The position numbers were made by a program, and so were the translations under genes. From NCBI GenBank assembly GCA_033439255.1, contig CM065887.1, positions 434,001-498,000 of the forward strand: a DNA stretch of 64,000 bases, given 5' to 3'. Source of the stretch: Hericium rajendrae (taxonomy: Eukaryota > Basidiomycota > Agaricomycetes > Russulales > Hericiaceae). The notes beneath the pieces are model-generated. The model saw only the letters and a list, made by a program, of their open reading frames with translations, was not told where the DNA came from and did no database searches. How positions within the stretch are numbered: the stretch's first letter is position 1; the number at the start of each line of letters is the position of its first letter. Of the stretch, positions 43,394 through 55,952 are shown one piece after another.

Positions 43394-46300
43394 CGTCCGG
43401 CTGCAAGATGATGTATTCAAGATACACGCTCTCTTTCTCCGCGATTTATTTGCCTCGGCTTATCTATGTCGACATCGATATATTTTTCGTTGACAAGTTG
43501 GGGGCACATCCTACTAGAGCATGACGTCTCCGAATCTCGCAGGGGTTACATCGATGTATTTCTACCCATTCCATCTCTTATCACCCCGTCGGCAGGAGCC
43601 TGACTAGAGACGCATCGGATGGGTGAGTTCTATCTCTCATGCCGTCATTTGTGCTGGATGCTGACCGAGTTTTCAAGTTCAGGATTGTGTTATAGATCAT
43701 ATACCGCCAGTCGCTCTTTTGACGTTTATTTATTCGCATGCACAATATTTCGGAGACATCAATGCATTTTGTATTTGTTCGCATCGTGATGGCTGTGTGG
43801 TGACTCCATCTTTCGCTCAGGCTTGGCCATTTGTCAATCAAGGGGGAGCGCGGAGACGTTGTTCTCATCGCAACCCGGAATGTAAATGTTCGTCGATGTA
43901 GGCATCGTTCCGTTCCCTAGCGTCGTTTGTCGTAGAGCTGCCAGCTCATCACCAACACACTTCAACTGTGAGAACGCCACGGTGGTTGAGGTGGGTCGCA
44001 ATCTCTTGTCATCCCTCGAGACTTACGTCGCCATAGCAGACTGTGATCGCGGAACGCTTTTACAACTGGCACGCGATATATGTCGGGTGTTGTCTGCGCT
44101 TTGCGCCCCTCCTTTACTTTTTTCTACCGCAAACGTTCGTCGGGAAGGTGTTGCCTCATTAATCAACGTACGTCGACCCTGAACATCACCGCTGAGGTAG
44201 GTCGCAATTTCGATAGTCCCGAGCCTTACGTCGCCTTACAGAATGTGATGCACGGAACCCCTCACAACCACTACGTACCATGCGTACTCATGTGTTGCGT
44301 CTATTGTTCTGCTTTCGTCACGATCAACGATCTCGGACATACCTCAATGCCTGAAGACCATATTTGACTGCGCAGCTTTCCTTGATGACGTGAACTGACG
44401 ACTTAGCGCGGCGCTCGATGCACGTTCCATCCCGAGATGCCCGCTGATAGCAAATCCCTCGATGACACCTAGCAATCACTGTTCTCTTCTCGAGTCTCAA
44501 TGGCACCGACGTTCCTCGAGGCAGGTTCCCACATTAGGTGCACTTCGTTTCTCGCTTGCTCAAAAATCAAATTTATTGACTTGTCTATCTGGGTTGTGAG
44601 TAGCTAATGGAGATTTCATATTGCAGCTCAAAGTTGGAGCGCCGCTGCCAGTGAGGGAGAAACTTGTTTCGACTCGCACGATCTACACTGACCGTATTCA
44701 CCTTTTAGCGGTCTCATCATCATCAGTGAAGCGATACATGTCAACACTATTACATCTGAGCGATGCAAATGAAGGCGGCGTTCACTCTCCGGGTGTGCAC
44801 TGTTCTCCAAGGCAATGAGAGTCATCGTGGTGATAAGCATTCGATATAGTACTGCACTGGCCATTTCGAGAGCTAACGTTACTGGCCATGAGTCGTTCTC
44901 AGACGCTCCATGGCGAGGGTGCCTGGATCCTCTGTTCCGCTCCTGCCACATCATGTTATCCGCGCGACCACATCATCTCTTGTCAGAGTGCCTTCTGATC
45001 CCGTCCTCATCGTGTTTCAGCGCAGGAATATCCTAACGCCGCGGCTTTCTGTAGCGCGCAGAATCCCGAGCGGCACATTATGGCACGGACGGCACGCGTG
45101 CGCGCGAACCGCCGCGCTTCCTGAAGAAGTGTCCGGACTGCCTTCCGCGCGTTCTCACCAGCGACGTGCGGTGGCATGCTTAAGGTACGGCATGCCGTCG
45201 ATCGTCGCCACCGAATTTTAAGTCTCTTGACCATAGAATGCCTTCTTTTCTCGTGGAACGCTGTCTTCGTCTGCGTAGAGGGCACGTCGGCAAATGGCGG
45301 TGTGAACGTTCCTGAAGAGCTTAGGGATCTTTATCCACGATCCCGCTTGTTTCCTGGACTTGTACTTGGCGACTGAACACCGCGCCGTTCCAAAGCGCGT
45401 GTTTCCGGCTCCTCCGACCTCATGTCTTGCGCCACACGGTGAGGCATCAGCGGTGCTGCCTATAAAGTAACTATCCCAGCATTTCTGGAATCGTGGGTCG
45501 AGTTGAAGATCCCCGTCCTACCTTCTGGTTCTATGCTTTGTTCTGATCAGCGCAGGACGTGCAGTGTGAATGTGATCGGGGGCTTTCTCGAGTAAGCTGC
45601 CTGATAACTCTACTGGACGTTTCTCACAAATTGTTGTTGGGATCGCAGACTACAGTAACCACACGCCGTGATGCATTGCATTTTGCTGTCCCCGCATGGC
45701 AGACTACAATTCCGGCCTTCTCGGTGGTGCACCGCCCGTCCGAGGACACAGCAGTCAAATCCGATCTCATATGCGTATCTTGTTGACTGCGTTCCTCTAT
45801 TTACGCGTATTAGAAGCATCGAAGCCATTAACCTGGCCGAGTCGAGACAATAATAGGGACCGTCTAGGTGAAATCGAAGGCGTCTCTGCCAGATCTAACA
45901 TAACACATTCTCCCACATGACTCAACGCCGCTGTCTTCCTCGAAGCCTGCGCCTTCGAGCCTCCCTGCACCGCCGACATACGTGCGATGCACGCTCGGAA
46001 GCATCCAGTCGAGAGCGCAATGGCAAGATCGATGCATGAGCGACACCCTCGCTGAGTGTCAATCGCACGGTCGCTGTTTCAAATGATTAAAAGATTCTCA
46101 CCGGATTTGGCCGTCCCGTCGGGAGGCTTCAAACCCCGAGGGCGCGAATCCACCACTAAATGAAGGCCGCATGCACAAGGATGCGCAGCATCATGGCTGT
46201 ACGACACCGTCGAGGGAGGGTACTAGACGCAAGTCGTAATGGTATGTCGGCAACCACGCATCGTACAATTGTTTTACGAACAAAGCCAGCTCCTATCATA

Positions 46301-46942
46301 TCTGTGGCGGCCTCGATAAACTGCCGCATGGTACAGCAGAGCTTTCTGTGAAGAGTAGCCTGGAACATCGTCCTAGGCATCAGAACAGATTGTGGGCTAG
46401 TTCCGCTGCACAGCGTACGTGAAGATCTCACAATGGCCATCCGGCGATTGATGGATCACTGAGCAACACGCATGCCTTGGCTAAGTACGTCACGAGAACT
46501 TCATTAGATGGGCGAGACGCCAACAGCGTGGCGTTGTTCTTTTCATTGTGTTTGGGCCCAGACTCGGGTAACGATGTAAGTTACAGAAGCTGGGCAAGTG
46601 GGTCAACCACGCTTCGTGGGATATGATCCCCGGCTTTGTCGGCGATGCCGATATTGTGACAATGCCATGCCAATAGATGTTAGATTGAGGACGCAATCTG
46701 ATTGAAATAAGTAATGCAAGAAATGGATACAAAGTTTGTGTGGTAATAAATAACCCAAGATAGTCTACAATAGCGCTGTCCCTGTCAAACGCAAGACATA
46801 GTAAAGCAATCCGCAGACAATAGCATGACATCTATGATGAGTACAATGTTCGCCGTATTTTCCCAGCGTCGAACCCTGACAGTTGGAGAGAGTGCTGATG
46901 GTGTCGATGAAGGTTTGACAGCATGACAGTATTTGGAATGTC
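43394..46942. other. 3.5-kb gene-poor stretch
   Basis: No frame with a recognisable domain. Holds a degenerate two-copy repeat (43988 to about 44340), an inverted GGCATGC pair near 45176-45195, and an isolated TATAAAG near 45460 followed by a 20-codon frame (ATG at about 45534) that ends in a possible splice donor; not strong enough to call. Confidence 0.4.
43988..44340. repeat. Degenerate direct repeat, two copies about 206 bp apart
   Basis: GAGGTGGGTCGCAATCTC at 43988 returns as GAGGTAGGTCGCAATTTC at 44194, each followed by a related stretch: CTTACGTCGCC (in both, after CGAGA or CGAGC), then CAGA-TGTGAT and CGGAAC. An old tandem duplication, not coding. Confidence 0.65.
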
Positions 46943-48000
46943 CTAATAGTAGGCGGTGTTAAGAGCCCTGAGAGCCACTTCCGCGACGGGGTCTCGACGT
47001 AGATGTCTGATACCCTCGAGCTCTTCCAATGGGGCGAGGCGAATACCGTTCGGATCGTGGCGAGGCGCGGGCGGAAAGTAAGATGGCATCTCTTCTGCGG
47101 CAAACTATTAGCCCGCGATGGACACCTGGCGGGATGTTGCGTACCTCTAAAATCACGATGGTGATGCATCTGAAACGCAGTGTACTCAGGCGGAACACCA
47201 GTATGTGATCGTGCAGTTGGTGAATCTTCGTCTGATGGCGTCCCACGGGCGACATGAACCATATTCTCCCGTATGCGACTTGTCCGTGCGCAGACGTATC
47301 GGCCTATGGGAACCATGATCGATCTGAATTCGGGGATATCATCTACGGTTAATAGCTGATTGAGGGTTTCTTGGGTCCAATAGGCATCTGCACGTTGCTG
47401 TGTGAGAAGTCGACGACACAGCAAGAGGAAAAAGGACCCACTCAAATGCCATTTTCGCAGGGTCGGCGTGTTCGTCACATAGACGGAATAGGTCTGCTTG
47501 ATCATACGCTCGCCTTTGCGCCGTGGGTACATCCAAGTCGCTCCGGACGGATCCTCTGAGTATCTGCGGATATTGTGTAAACATACGAGCAACGGGGAAG
47601 ATGTCAAAAAAAAAGTCCGCACCTTATCGCTCTTGTCCTTTCAACCATGAGGGATTTTGGTGCGTTGTCTTTTTCGTGGTAATACAAGAAATCCTGGCGA
47701 AAAATGCATAGTATAAGTGATGGATGAACGAAAGGCGCGGACATCACTTACGTCTCGGGCGCGAGAAGGGCCCCAACTCCTACCCTCTGTGAAGCGCTCG
47801 ATCCCTTGCTCGGGGGATTCGGAAATGTTGCTTGTTCTCTCCTCCCAGACATAGATGCATCCTGAACAAAGCGCCATGCGCTCTTCGCTGTCGAGGCGTC
47901 GCGACACCATTGGCAACAGGCCTTGTGCGACAGCATGGAAAATGATATCTGCGTCCCTCGTAGTGCGAATGTGAAGTCCGGTGTATGTGGGCTGCTGCAT
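46943..48000 (-). CDS. WOPR-domain regulator of the Gti1/Pac2 family (copy 1)
   Basis: Fungal WOPR DNA-binding protein (Wor1/Ryp1/Gti1/Pac2 family, morphology and development). Exon 1 (48000-47752): MQQPTYTGLHIRTTRDAD, LPMVSRRLDSEERMALCSG, IYVWEERTSN, GIERFTEGRSWGPSRARD (WOPRa). Exon 2 (47693-47623): DFLYYHEKDNAPKSLM. Exon 3 from 47563: KGERMIKQTYSVYV, KWHLNAYWTQETLNQLLTVD, DIPEFRSIMVP (WOPRb). The last exon has HDPNGIRLAPLEELEGIRH and ends ALNTAYY (TAG 46943-46945). The arrangement and even the C-terminal tail follow copy 2 at 57631, so the two are paralogs. All splice sites restore the frame; it looks functional. Confidence 0.9.
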
Positions 48001-50647
48001 AGCGGCGCTGACGGGAGTAGAGAAGGAATAGTGGATATCGAGAAGGGATAGGCGAAGCACTTATGCAAACGTCGGCTTTGAGGAAGTTCGCCTGATGGAG
48101 GAACCTGAGGCAGATGGGCGGTGAGGGATCCGACGAAAGAGTAATAAAGCACCTACGGGGACCAACCATACAGGTATAAGGGCGGCTCCCACCGTGACGC
48201 CGGTAGGTTCAGTTTGGCATCAAAAGGTTGTTTCTTAAAATGCAAAGGGATCGCTGAACTCTATCTGTCATTTGGAAAATGCACGGGCCGCGACAGCTTG
48301 ATGGAGGAATCCTGGGTATCGATGAGGTTCTCAGAATCCATACCGAAGCACCTTACGCCCTCTTAGCCGCATGAAGCGTTCCGAAGACGCGTATCAGAAT
48401 TTCATAAGGGCTGCTGGAAAGGGAACAATGATAGTTGCGAGATCTGTTGACAGTAACCGGAAATGATACGAGGCTGTTTTAACTTACTAATGATTGCGGA
48501 GAGCTAACCGACTGAACATTACATCTTTAGCAATGGATTACCACGGAGGGAAAGACGAATAGACCAGCACCGCGCCCGGCGTCGGGGATTTCTCACAAGA
48601 TGGTAGAAAGGGCAGATGGCCGTGCACTGTTCTAGCGTCGATACGGCACGGAGGGTTTCATTTTACGGCTGCTCGCATTCGCTGGCATTGAATCGATCGT
48701 AATCACACCGAATATGGCAAGTCTCATTTGAGCCTCTCGTCAACGTCTTCTGCAACCGCAACGCTCTACATACCATAAGTATGTTTTTGCTACTGCCGTC
48801 TCCGTGTCTATGGAAGCAGCGTCCCTTATGGAGCTGTGGTCTCAGCGCTTCACCCTCATCACCTTTGACGGCGCTATCCCCAATTTCTCAGGACTCGCTG
48901 TGTGGCTTCTCAGCCCAAGCCCATCGTCGCCTGCAGCGAAGACCCTGAATCTGTCCTCGCGGAACCACGTCAGGTACGGTTGGCGAGCTTTCCCATGTAT
49001 TCAACGGTGCCCGTCAGTTGCTCTGCCGGGAGCTCTTCGGGCTCGGCGCACAAGCATCCGCCTGGTTCGTATGCACCTGCGGGTCCGCCCGGTGCCTCGT
49101 CAGCGCTGGTAATGACTATCCCTAATCCATGACTCTACAGGAGAACACACCCTCCTCATGGTCTGATGGCTGCGAAGTGCCCCACATCTCGCACTGACCC
49201 CGGAACGTCATCGAGAGGTACATACCCAAAGCAGCAGCGCAGACGGCACGCACGCCTCCGGCTCGTTGACAGTTAATTTCCAGTCATCCATGCCAACTAG
49301 CCTTTTTCGAAGGGAAGATAACCCATCTGAAATCTAGGGCCCTTGCCTACCTTACGGCAAAGCTATCCATGACGTTGGGATCTGCGTTTCAAATGAGAGG
49401 CAATAATGTGGTGAACCTAGTTGCATGCTAATCAGTCCGTCGCCGGTGTCTCTGTGAAACCGAAGGCTAACAATCACGGCATATATATGCTTCATGCCCA
49501 TCTTGCTCTTCTTTCTCAGCTTCGAAACGAGGTCCCCGCGTGCAACCATGTGACAAGTGTCCTTGAAAATTGGGGAGCAACTTGATAATCAAGCTTTCTC
49601 TTGAAGAGGAGCATCAAACTGAAGGTGCGATCGATACCTTCCGAGACAGCTAGCTGGGACTGCTCGCCCTGTGGTACCTACAGGATGTACGTACTGGATA
49701 CAACCGCCGCATCGATCCCGACGCCCACAAGGTTGCCAGAGAGATATGTGTATGCTTTCTGAACATCGCGCAACACCCTTCGTTCGTTGAAATTTCGGTC
49801 GAACCCAGGTGTCTTCTTCGTGTGGTGACCGCGCAGCGTTTTCTGCTGATGCGTTCTCATCGCGCCGTGGAATAATTGTGGCCCGGACCCATCGATCCCG
49901 AGCCCCTTCATCATCGGCGAAGCCTCTCACAATGTCTGTGCCCTCGCTTCGGCTGGGGGAGACACACGGCTAGCTTCTCATCCTTGTGGTGCGACCTGGG
50001 AACTTCCAGTATGCGTGCGGTAAAGGCTTCAATGGAAAGTCTGTCACCTTCCACAGAGAGCGGGGACATATCTCCGTTACTATCGCATGTACTCGATACC
50101 GCATGAATCGCCAGTTACCGCTTGTGTGAAGCTCTTCAACTAAGCGCTGGGCTTTCTGTGGGATACCCATTGGTAAGACAACGACGCCAAGGACGGAGTG
50201 GGAGTGGCCGAGTGCATTCCGGCCGCTATTCAATTATGCAGAGGCTTCCATCAGCTGTCGTGTAATAAAGAAAAAGCTACTTCCCATCGAACCACACCAG
50301 TCGGTCGGCTACCGCTACAAATCTATTGAGTCTATAATTAATTTAATTATCGCATGGAGCCATCTCTCGAGGCGGACCAGTGGAATAGACGCACGTCTGA
50401 GAACTATCCAAAAGTTGACAGTGCCGGTCGAGACAGCTGTTGTCCACCGACGGTAGCTCAGGGCAGACAGTCGGAGTTACGCCCTAGCGCGGCAAACTCT
50501 GACACCTTTCTGTTCACAGAGCCCAATCAATAGCACCCGTCTCAATAAGCATTGAAACTCCATTTATAGACTGAAAGCAATCGGGCCTGCCCGTCTGCGA
50601 TCCCGTCCATCTCGAGAAGCGGCGTGTAAATTGTGTAATCTATCTGC
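48001..50647. other. 2.6-kb stretch without a confident gene, upstream of WOPR copy 1
   Basis: No recognisable domain. A short plus-strand frame at 48902-49132 (MASQPKPIVACSEDPESV, then GSSSGSAHKHPPGSYAP) has protein-like composition but no start context, partner exons or homolog that I can name. The WOPR copy 1 promoter lies at the left end. Confidence 0.4.
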
Positions 50648-51479
50648 TTACAGTCCCTTGTCATAGCCACCCTCCACATAGAATGCCTGCACTCTGGCCA
50701 CGATGGCGTCGAGCGCGGCAAGCCATTTGTCAAGATCGTCGTCGAGTTTGGCTTGCGCCACCTCGACACCTCCAGCTGGGTCTGCCCTGAGCTTACCAAA
50801 GAAGTCTGCGCGGTATGGGCACGCCTTCAACGCGACCTGTCGGCAACATAACATCGATCAGCAAGGCGGACGAGGTGCGGATTTCGCGTACGCACGGAGA
50901 ACACGCCCTTGACGACGAAGTTATGGAATTTCTTCAGAGTCACCTCGTACGACTTGGCAAAGGCGGCCGCAAGCTCTTCCGATTTGTTCTGTTGCGCGTT
51001 CTGTAGAGCCTTGCATGTGAACAGCAGCCCGCGCAGCAGCCACATAAGGCCCTCAGTCGCCGTCCGCTTCTTCTCGCCCTTCTCGTTTATGACTAGCTTC
51101 TCCAGGGTGTCTGACAAAGCGGGCGTAGCGTCGTATCGGGCGCGTACTTTCTGGAAGTGAAATTCAGAGATGGGACTTTCTTTACGGCCTTTAGAAATCT
51201 TACCGTGATGTTGCCTTTCAGGTCAGCCTGGACCATGGCAAAGGCGGTGGATCCGAGTAAATCTACAGCGCTTGAGCATCCAGAACATGGGCACCATTAA
51301 CACAGACACTTACCAAAGAGACCCACGACACCCTCCGCTGCACTCAGAAAAGCCAGCGTGTCCACTCCATCATCCGTCACCGGGACATCTGCGAATGACT
51401 GACCATACAACGTCAGTTCAGAAATTGTCACCACGTAAACATGTGTACAAACCGTGACAGTTTCGAGATAGGGGGCCAT
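50648..51479 (-). CDS. Glycolipid transfer protein (GLTP fold)
   Basis: Cytosolic protein that moves glycosphingolipids between membranes. Start MAPYLETVT, then after a short intron SFADVPVTDDGVDTLAFLSA, FLSAAEGVVGLFDLLGS and the head-group box VQADLKGNITKV (Asp, Asn and Lys ligands), LMWLLRGLLF (stacking Trp), KKFHNFVVKG (His ligand), and a C-terminal helix LDKWLAALDAIVARVQAFYV ending GGYDKGL (TAA 50648-50650). All sugar-binding residues of the family are present. Length of about 205 residues is normal. Four introns. Divergent from the fRMsr gene over a GATA-rich promoter. Confidence 0.93.
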
Positions 51480-51821
51480 GTCCTTCGCTGAGTGCTCAAA
51501 AAGTCGAGATGATAGAGAAAAAGATGTTGTGGTATAAGTATGCGTGTCGGCCGCGTTGCCAATTGCAAGCTGGCTTGATCGAGCGCTACTGCGACTAAGA
51601 TCTTATCTTATCTAAGCATGCGATCTCCATACTCTCAATTTTATCTTATCTATTCACTCAATTGTGCAAGATGGCGAGATAGATCTCTGCCAGAGGCTAA
51701 CGAAACTCGTTTTCGAGTCTTTTCTTCCTACCGACGTCTCTTTCTTAGTGAGAGTTTCGTCACTTTTTGACTTCATTATGGTGACATATTTTTTAGGGCC
51801 TTACTTTCATTATAGGTAGAC
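51480..51821. promoter_or_regulatory. Bidirectional promoter GLTP / fRMsr with four GATA sites
   Basis: 342 bp. TTATCTTATCT occurs at 51603-51613 and again at 51641-51651, four overlapping-pair WGATAR sites within 50 bp. Typical of GATA zinc-finger targets (nitrogen, iron or light regulators in fungi). Confidence 0.5.
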
Positions 51822-52603
51822 ATGCCTCACGCGGACAGTTCCCTGGTTCCTGCGACCATAAAGACGCGTCCGGAGTTTTGGTCTCATGTCTATGAGCAAC
51901 TGTCGTTTCTGATCGATGGTCAGAGAGACTGGGTGTGTTCTGTTCCTTCTATATGATATTCCTTAAAATGGGAACTCTCGATATAGGTGTCAAATCTTGC
52001 AAACGCCTCTGCGCTAGTTTACAACACATTACAGTCCTTTGCACCGTTCGGCAGCGGTGATACGGCGGTAAATTGGTGTGGTAAGTGACACATCCCCTTC
52101 AAAGCCAGGCCATCTTGTCTCCCGTTCCGAACGCTATGCCGGAGCAGCCAGGCCTACGGTCATTCCTTGAGAATCTGACTGACCAGTTCGGTATAGGTTT
52201 TTACATCGATGCTGCTCTGTTCCCAGCCCCGAAGTTCACACCTTCATCCGCCTCGAACTTTCCCCCTGGATCGAGCCGCATGCTTCTAGGCCCATTCTGC
52301 GGCAAGCCAGCCTGCCAATTCATTAATACCACCCCCGGGAAGGGCCGTGGGGTCTGTGCGGATGCCTTCATGTCTCGCAAGACTATACTTGTGACCGATG
52401 TTAATGCATACCCCGGACACATCGCATGCGACGGCGACACCAACAGCGAGATCGTATGTCCACTTGTGCTCAAGATCGAGGGTAAGGACGTGCCGCTCGG
52501 CGTTTTTGACTTGGACTGTCTGGCACTCGGAGGGTTCACGGAGGAGGACAAAGAGGGTGTGCAAAAAATCACCGAACTGCTGGTGGGGGCATGTGATTGG
52601 TAG
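51822..52603 (+). CDS. Free methionine-(R)-sulfoxide reductase (GAF-domain fRMsr)
   Basis: Reduces free methionine-R-sulfoxide with thioredoxin, in the cytosol. Start MPHADSSLVPATI, then SHVYEQLSFLIDGQRDWVSN, NASALVYNTLQSF and, after an intron, NWCGFYIDAALF. The GAF core has LGPFCGKPACQFI and GKGRGVCADAF, supplying the conserved catalytic and resolving cysteines, and LGVFDLDCLALGGFTEED near the C terminus, like the yeast YKL069W family. Stop TAG 52601-52603, after GACDW. About 180 residues, three introns. The serine/threonine-rich insert before GPFC is longer than in yeast. Confidence 0.9.
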
Positions 52604-52699
52604 AAGACGCCCGCCGGAGGTATCGCATAAATTTTCTATACAAATGTAATCCTACGGAATGTGTCGCTGGTCTCAGATAGGACACAGAATTCGGTAAAT

Positions 52700-55600
52700 T
52701 CATTGACCGCCTCCCTGTTTCCAGGCTAGGAAATCTTCATGCAGCTTCTTCTGCCTTGTCCATTCTTTCTGCACGTTCTTCCCCTGGTTCTTGCTGAGCT
52801 CTTTGCCTTCTCCATCGGTCAGCGGCAGGCCGTCGCTGTCCCAGCTACCATAAGTGCCCTCCGGAACATTCGGCGGTTTGAACATCTCCTGCGGAGGCAC
52901 CCGGCCTTTCTCGAGCTTCTGTATCCGCTTTTGTCGCTCGGCCTCAACAGCAGCGGCCTTCTTCGCAGCCTTTGCTTCCACCTGCGCCTTCTTTTCATCC
53001 CGTGCCTTCATTAGCTCTGCAGGGGGCACAAGCTTCACAAGGGCTTTCCCATCTAGCCGCGCACGATGTTCTGTCAATCACAATGCGCAGATTCCCACCG
53101 GGCGGTACGTACCCTCCTGATCATCAAGCGCGACACCCAAGGGCACCATGTCGACGTCTCGTAATCTGTCGCACAGCTTCAGGATCTCTTTGGCTGCTCC
53201 GTCGCCCTGGGACATTGCCAATTGTCGCACCCCATCCCTGAATGACGACAGAGCTCGGAGATACGGCATGAGAACCTCCTCGCGCTGAGGTGGTGGTGTA
53301 AGTTCACGAGCGTTTGCGTCAGGGCATTTCAAACACGTACGTTGGCGGCGCCTTGTCCGTCGACCTGTTCTTGACCCCACCCGATTTCCGAACTTTGTCC
53401 CTCGCCCAGGCCGAACATACGGAGCATGTTGCCCACCCATCGGGCGATCCGTTCGACGACGCCCACGTTGAGCGCCTTCCCGCGCGAGTTGATGTAAACA
53501 TTCGTACGCGACACCAGGTCTCGCAGCACACTCAGTGCCACGGGGGTGTTGAACGAATCGCATAATGCCGCTCTGAACGCAATTTGACTCTGATGAAGCC
53601 TGCAATCACGATGAGCGCGGAAGCCTAAGTGATGGTCTTGCGAAGTGTTGTATGAATTGTACGTACACATCTGTCAACTCGCGCGTTCGGGCTCTTCAAT
53701 GCCATGTTTCCCACTGAGGCTTGGCCCATCTGTGCGCGCTTGGCTGACGAGGGCCTTTGCCGTGGTGAAGAAGTTCTAAAGTAAAACTACTGTTAATGGG
53801 TCGAACAATCCCACACGGAGTGGAGCGCGAGCGGAGGGCGTAAAGTTGAACAACGACTGACATTTAGGGTAGCCTCGATGGTTCGCACCTCGCCGGTCAT
53901 CAGGGCGTCTGAGAAGTCCATTTTTGCGTTCCAAAGCTGTGTGAGGAAAACGAGGCGCATTTGTCTTGCCGAGTATTTCTGCAGAACCTCCTGTGGATCA
54001 TGAACTCAATTCAGTTCACTCCATTTCCAATACCCAAATGCTCGGAAGTGTCAGGGTAGCTTCACTCACGTCAATGGTGATGAAATTTTTCAAAGACTTG
54101 CTCATTTTCAAACCCTCGATGTTCAGATGACCCGTATGAAGGAAATAATTGACCCATGCTTCGCAATTGTGATAGGCCTAGACGCCAAAGACGTTAGCAC
54201 CCACGCGTATAGATAGGATGCAGGCGTTTATACCTCTGATTGAGCCATCTCGTTGTCGTGATGTGGAAATGCCAAGTCAATGCCTCCCGAATGGATGTCC
54301 ATGTTCTCGCCAAAGACGGCGGAGGCCATCACCGAACATTCGATATGCCATCCAGGGCGCCCTTGGCCCCACGGTGATGGCCAGGATGGCTCGCCTGGTT
54401 TTGACGCCTTCCACAGGGCGAAATCAGCGGCCGAACGGCGGCTCGTTGTGCTGGATAGCGCGCCTAAGGACGAATACGCCCACATGCGCAGACATGAGTC
54501 CACATTAATACGACATATGGATGCGTCAGGGCCGACCTTCGCCTTCTTCCAGAAGTTCCTTGTTGCCCTTACTCCAAGGCTCCAGCTTCGCGTAGAAGTG
54601 ATTTTTGCTCTGGTCAAACGCCCGGGTGTCGAAATAGACACTCCCGTCGACCTCGTATCCGAAGCCGTTCTTGATGATGCGCTCGACGAACGACACGATC
54701 TCCGGCACGTATTCGGTGACTCGCGTGAGGGTATCTGGTTCCCGCACGCGCAAGCGGGCCATGTCTTCGAAAACTTCCCTTCCCAGAACGCGGCCAGAGA
54801 GCGGGAGATAGAAGGATCTGTTACTGTAGCGCCATACTGCACAGGTGATGAGCGTTATGATCTTGCCGATCGGGAGATAGATCAGACCTGCTGATCTAGA
54901 GACAAGGCGAGGACATCCGAAGCTTCGTCTATGAGCTGCTGCGCGATATCTGTACTTGTATGACCTGACTTGAGCATGCCCTTTGCAACTTCTAGCGCCG
55001 AATACGTGCGTGACTGGTATAAAGCACTTAGAACGCGTATTTGACACATGTAGATGGAGACACGTACAGATATGGCTAGATGCATGTCAAATTTCGGGTC
55101 CCGTCTAGAGCCTTCCGCCCTCCAAGCTGTCTCCTGAGCTTTGCCAGCAATACTCGGCCAGGATTCCCATTCGGACCCAGGCGCTGGCGCATCGTGGGGT
55201 GATAGCCCTTTGGCCACTTTAGACTGGAGATACGAGGACCACGATGCTTGTACCTGGTCGATCAGATCCTGTGAGAGCGCTGGCACCTCTGAGCGGAATT
55301 TTTGGACAAGATAATTCTGGCGCGCTCTCAGGATGATCTAGGCTGTATCAGATGCAGCACAGGAAACGTAAGGATGGGGAGATGGTGGGACGCACCTTGT
55401 CGTCGATATCTGTGATATTCATCACAAAGTGCACATCATAGCCGAAGTAGTCCGTCATGATCCTGCGCAGTATGTCTTGGGTGACATAGTTTCTGGATGA
55501 TAGCAAGTATAGCTCAAGCACTGATCCATTGATGAACAGTGGCCGCTGCGCACCTTGCATGACCCATGTGCGATGCATCATAAACGGTAGGGCCGCAATT

Positions 55601-55952
55601 GTACCACTTTACATGGCGTGCTTCCCTGGGGACAAACTCATTCTAGGACGTAACCTTCTCAGCAGCGCAATCGAATGATGATTCAAAGAGTACGAACTTT
55701 GGACTTGGTCAAGCTGTTATACACTTTGAGGACGGGCTCTTCGGTCTGCTTTGCAGGGACGTGCCATGGCGGCTGTGTGGCCATATTTCGGCGAGTTTCT
55801 AATGGCAGGGACCTAAAGAAGGATATGCGCCAAAGGTGAAGTGGCCGGTAGTGATATTTACAGAGATGAAGACGATGGCCAGCAAAACGTTGAAGCATTG
55901 GAGATCCAGAAACTGATCGAGTCGATGAAGTAGATGCGACCACGTGCACCAT
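52700..55952 (-). CDS. CARS: Cysteinyl-tRNA synthetase, probably cytosolic and mitochondrial
   Basis: Charges tRNA-Cys. HIGH box [17 protein letters not shown] after [14 protein letters not shown], then [19 protein letters not shown], a fungal insert, [20 protein letters not shown] and [20 protein letters not shown] (zinc-binding His/Cys), KMSKSLKNF (KMSKS loop), and a lysine-rich C terminus with [20 protein letters not shown], ending KQGGGQ (TGA 52700-52702). Two starts are plausible: 55784 ([10 protein letters not shown]) gives the usual cytosolic form, while 55952 adds 56 residues with many Arg, hydroxylated and hydrophobic residues and a single acidic residue, as in a mitochondrial presequence. 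More than ten short introns. Intact in every block I could splice. Confidence 0.93.

Noticed and set aside
45460-45660. TATAAAG followed by a 20-codon frame and a GT-AG pair
   Set aside because: Exon too short to support and the downstream frame could not be extended with confidence.
48804-49132. Possible small gene at 48.8-49.1 kb
   Set aside because: Composition is protein-like in one frame, but no consistent start, splice sites or recognisable family.
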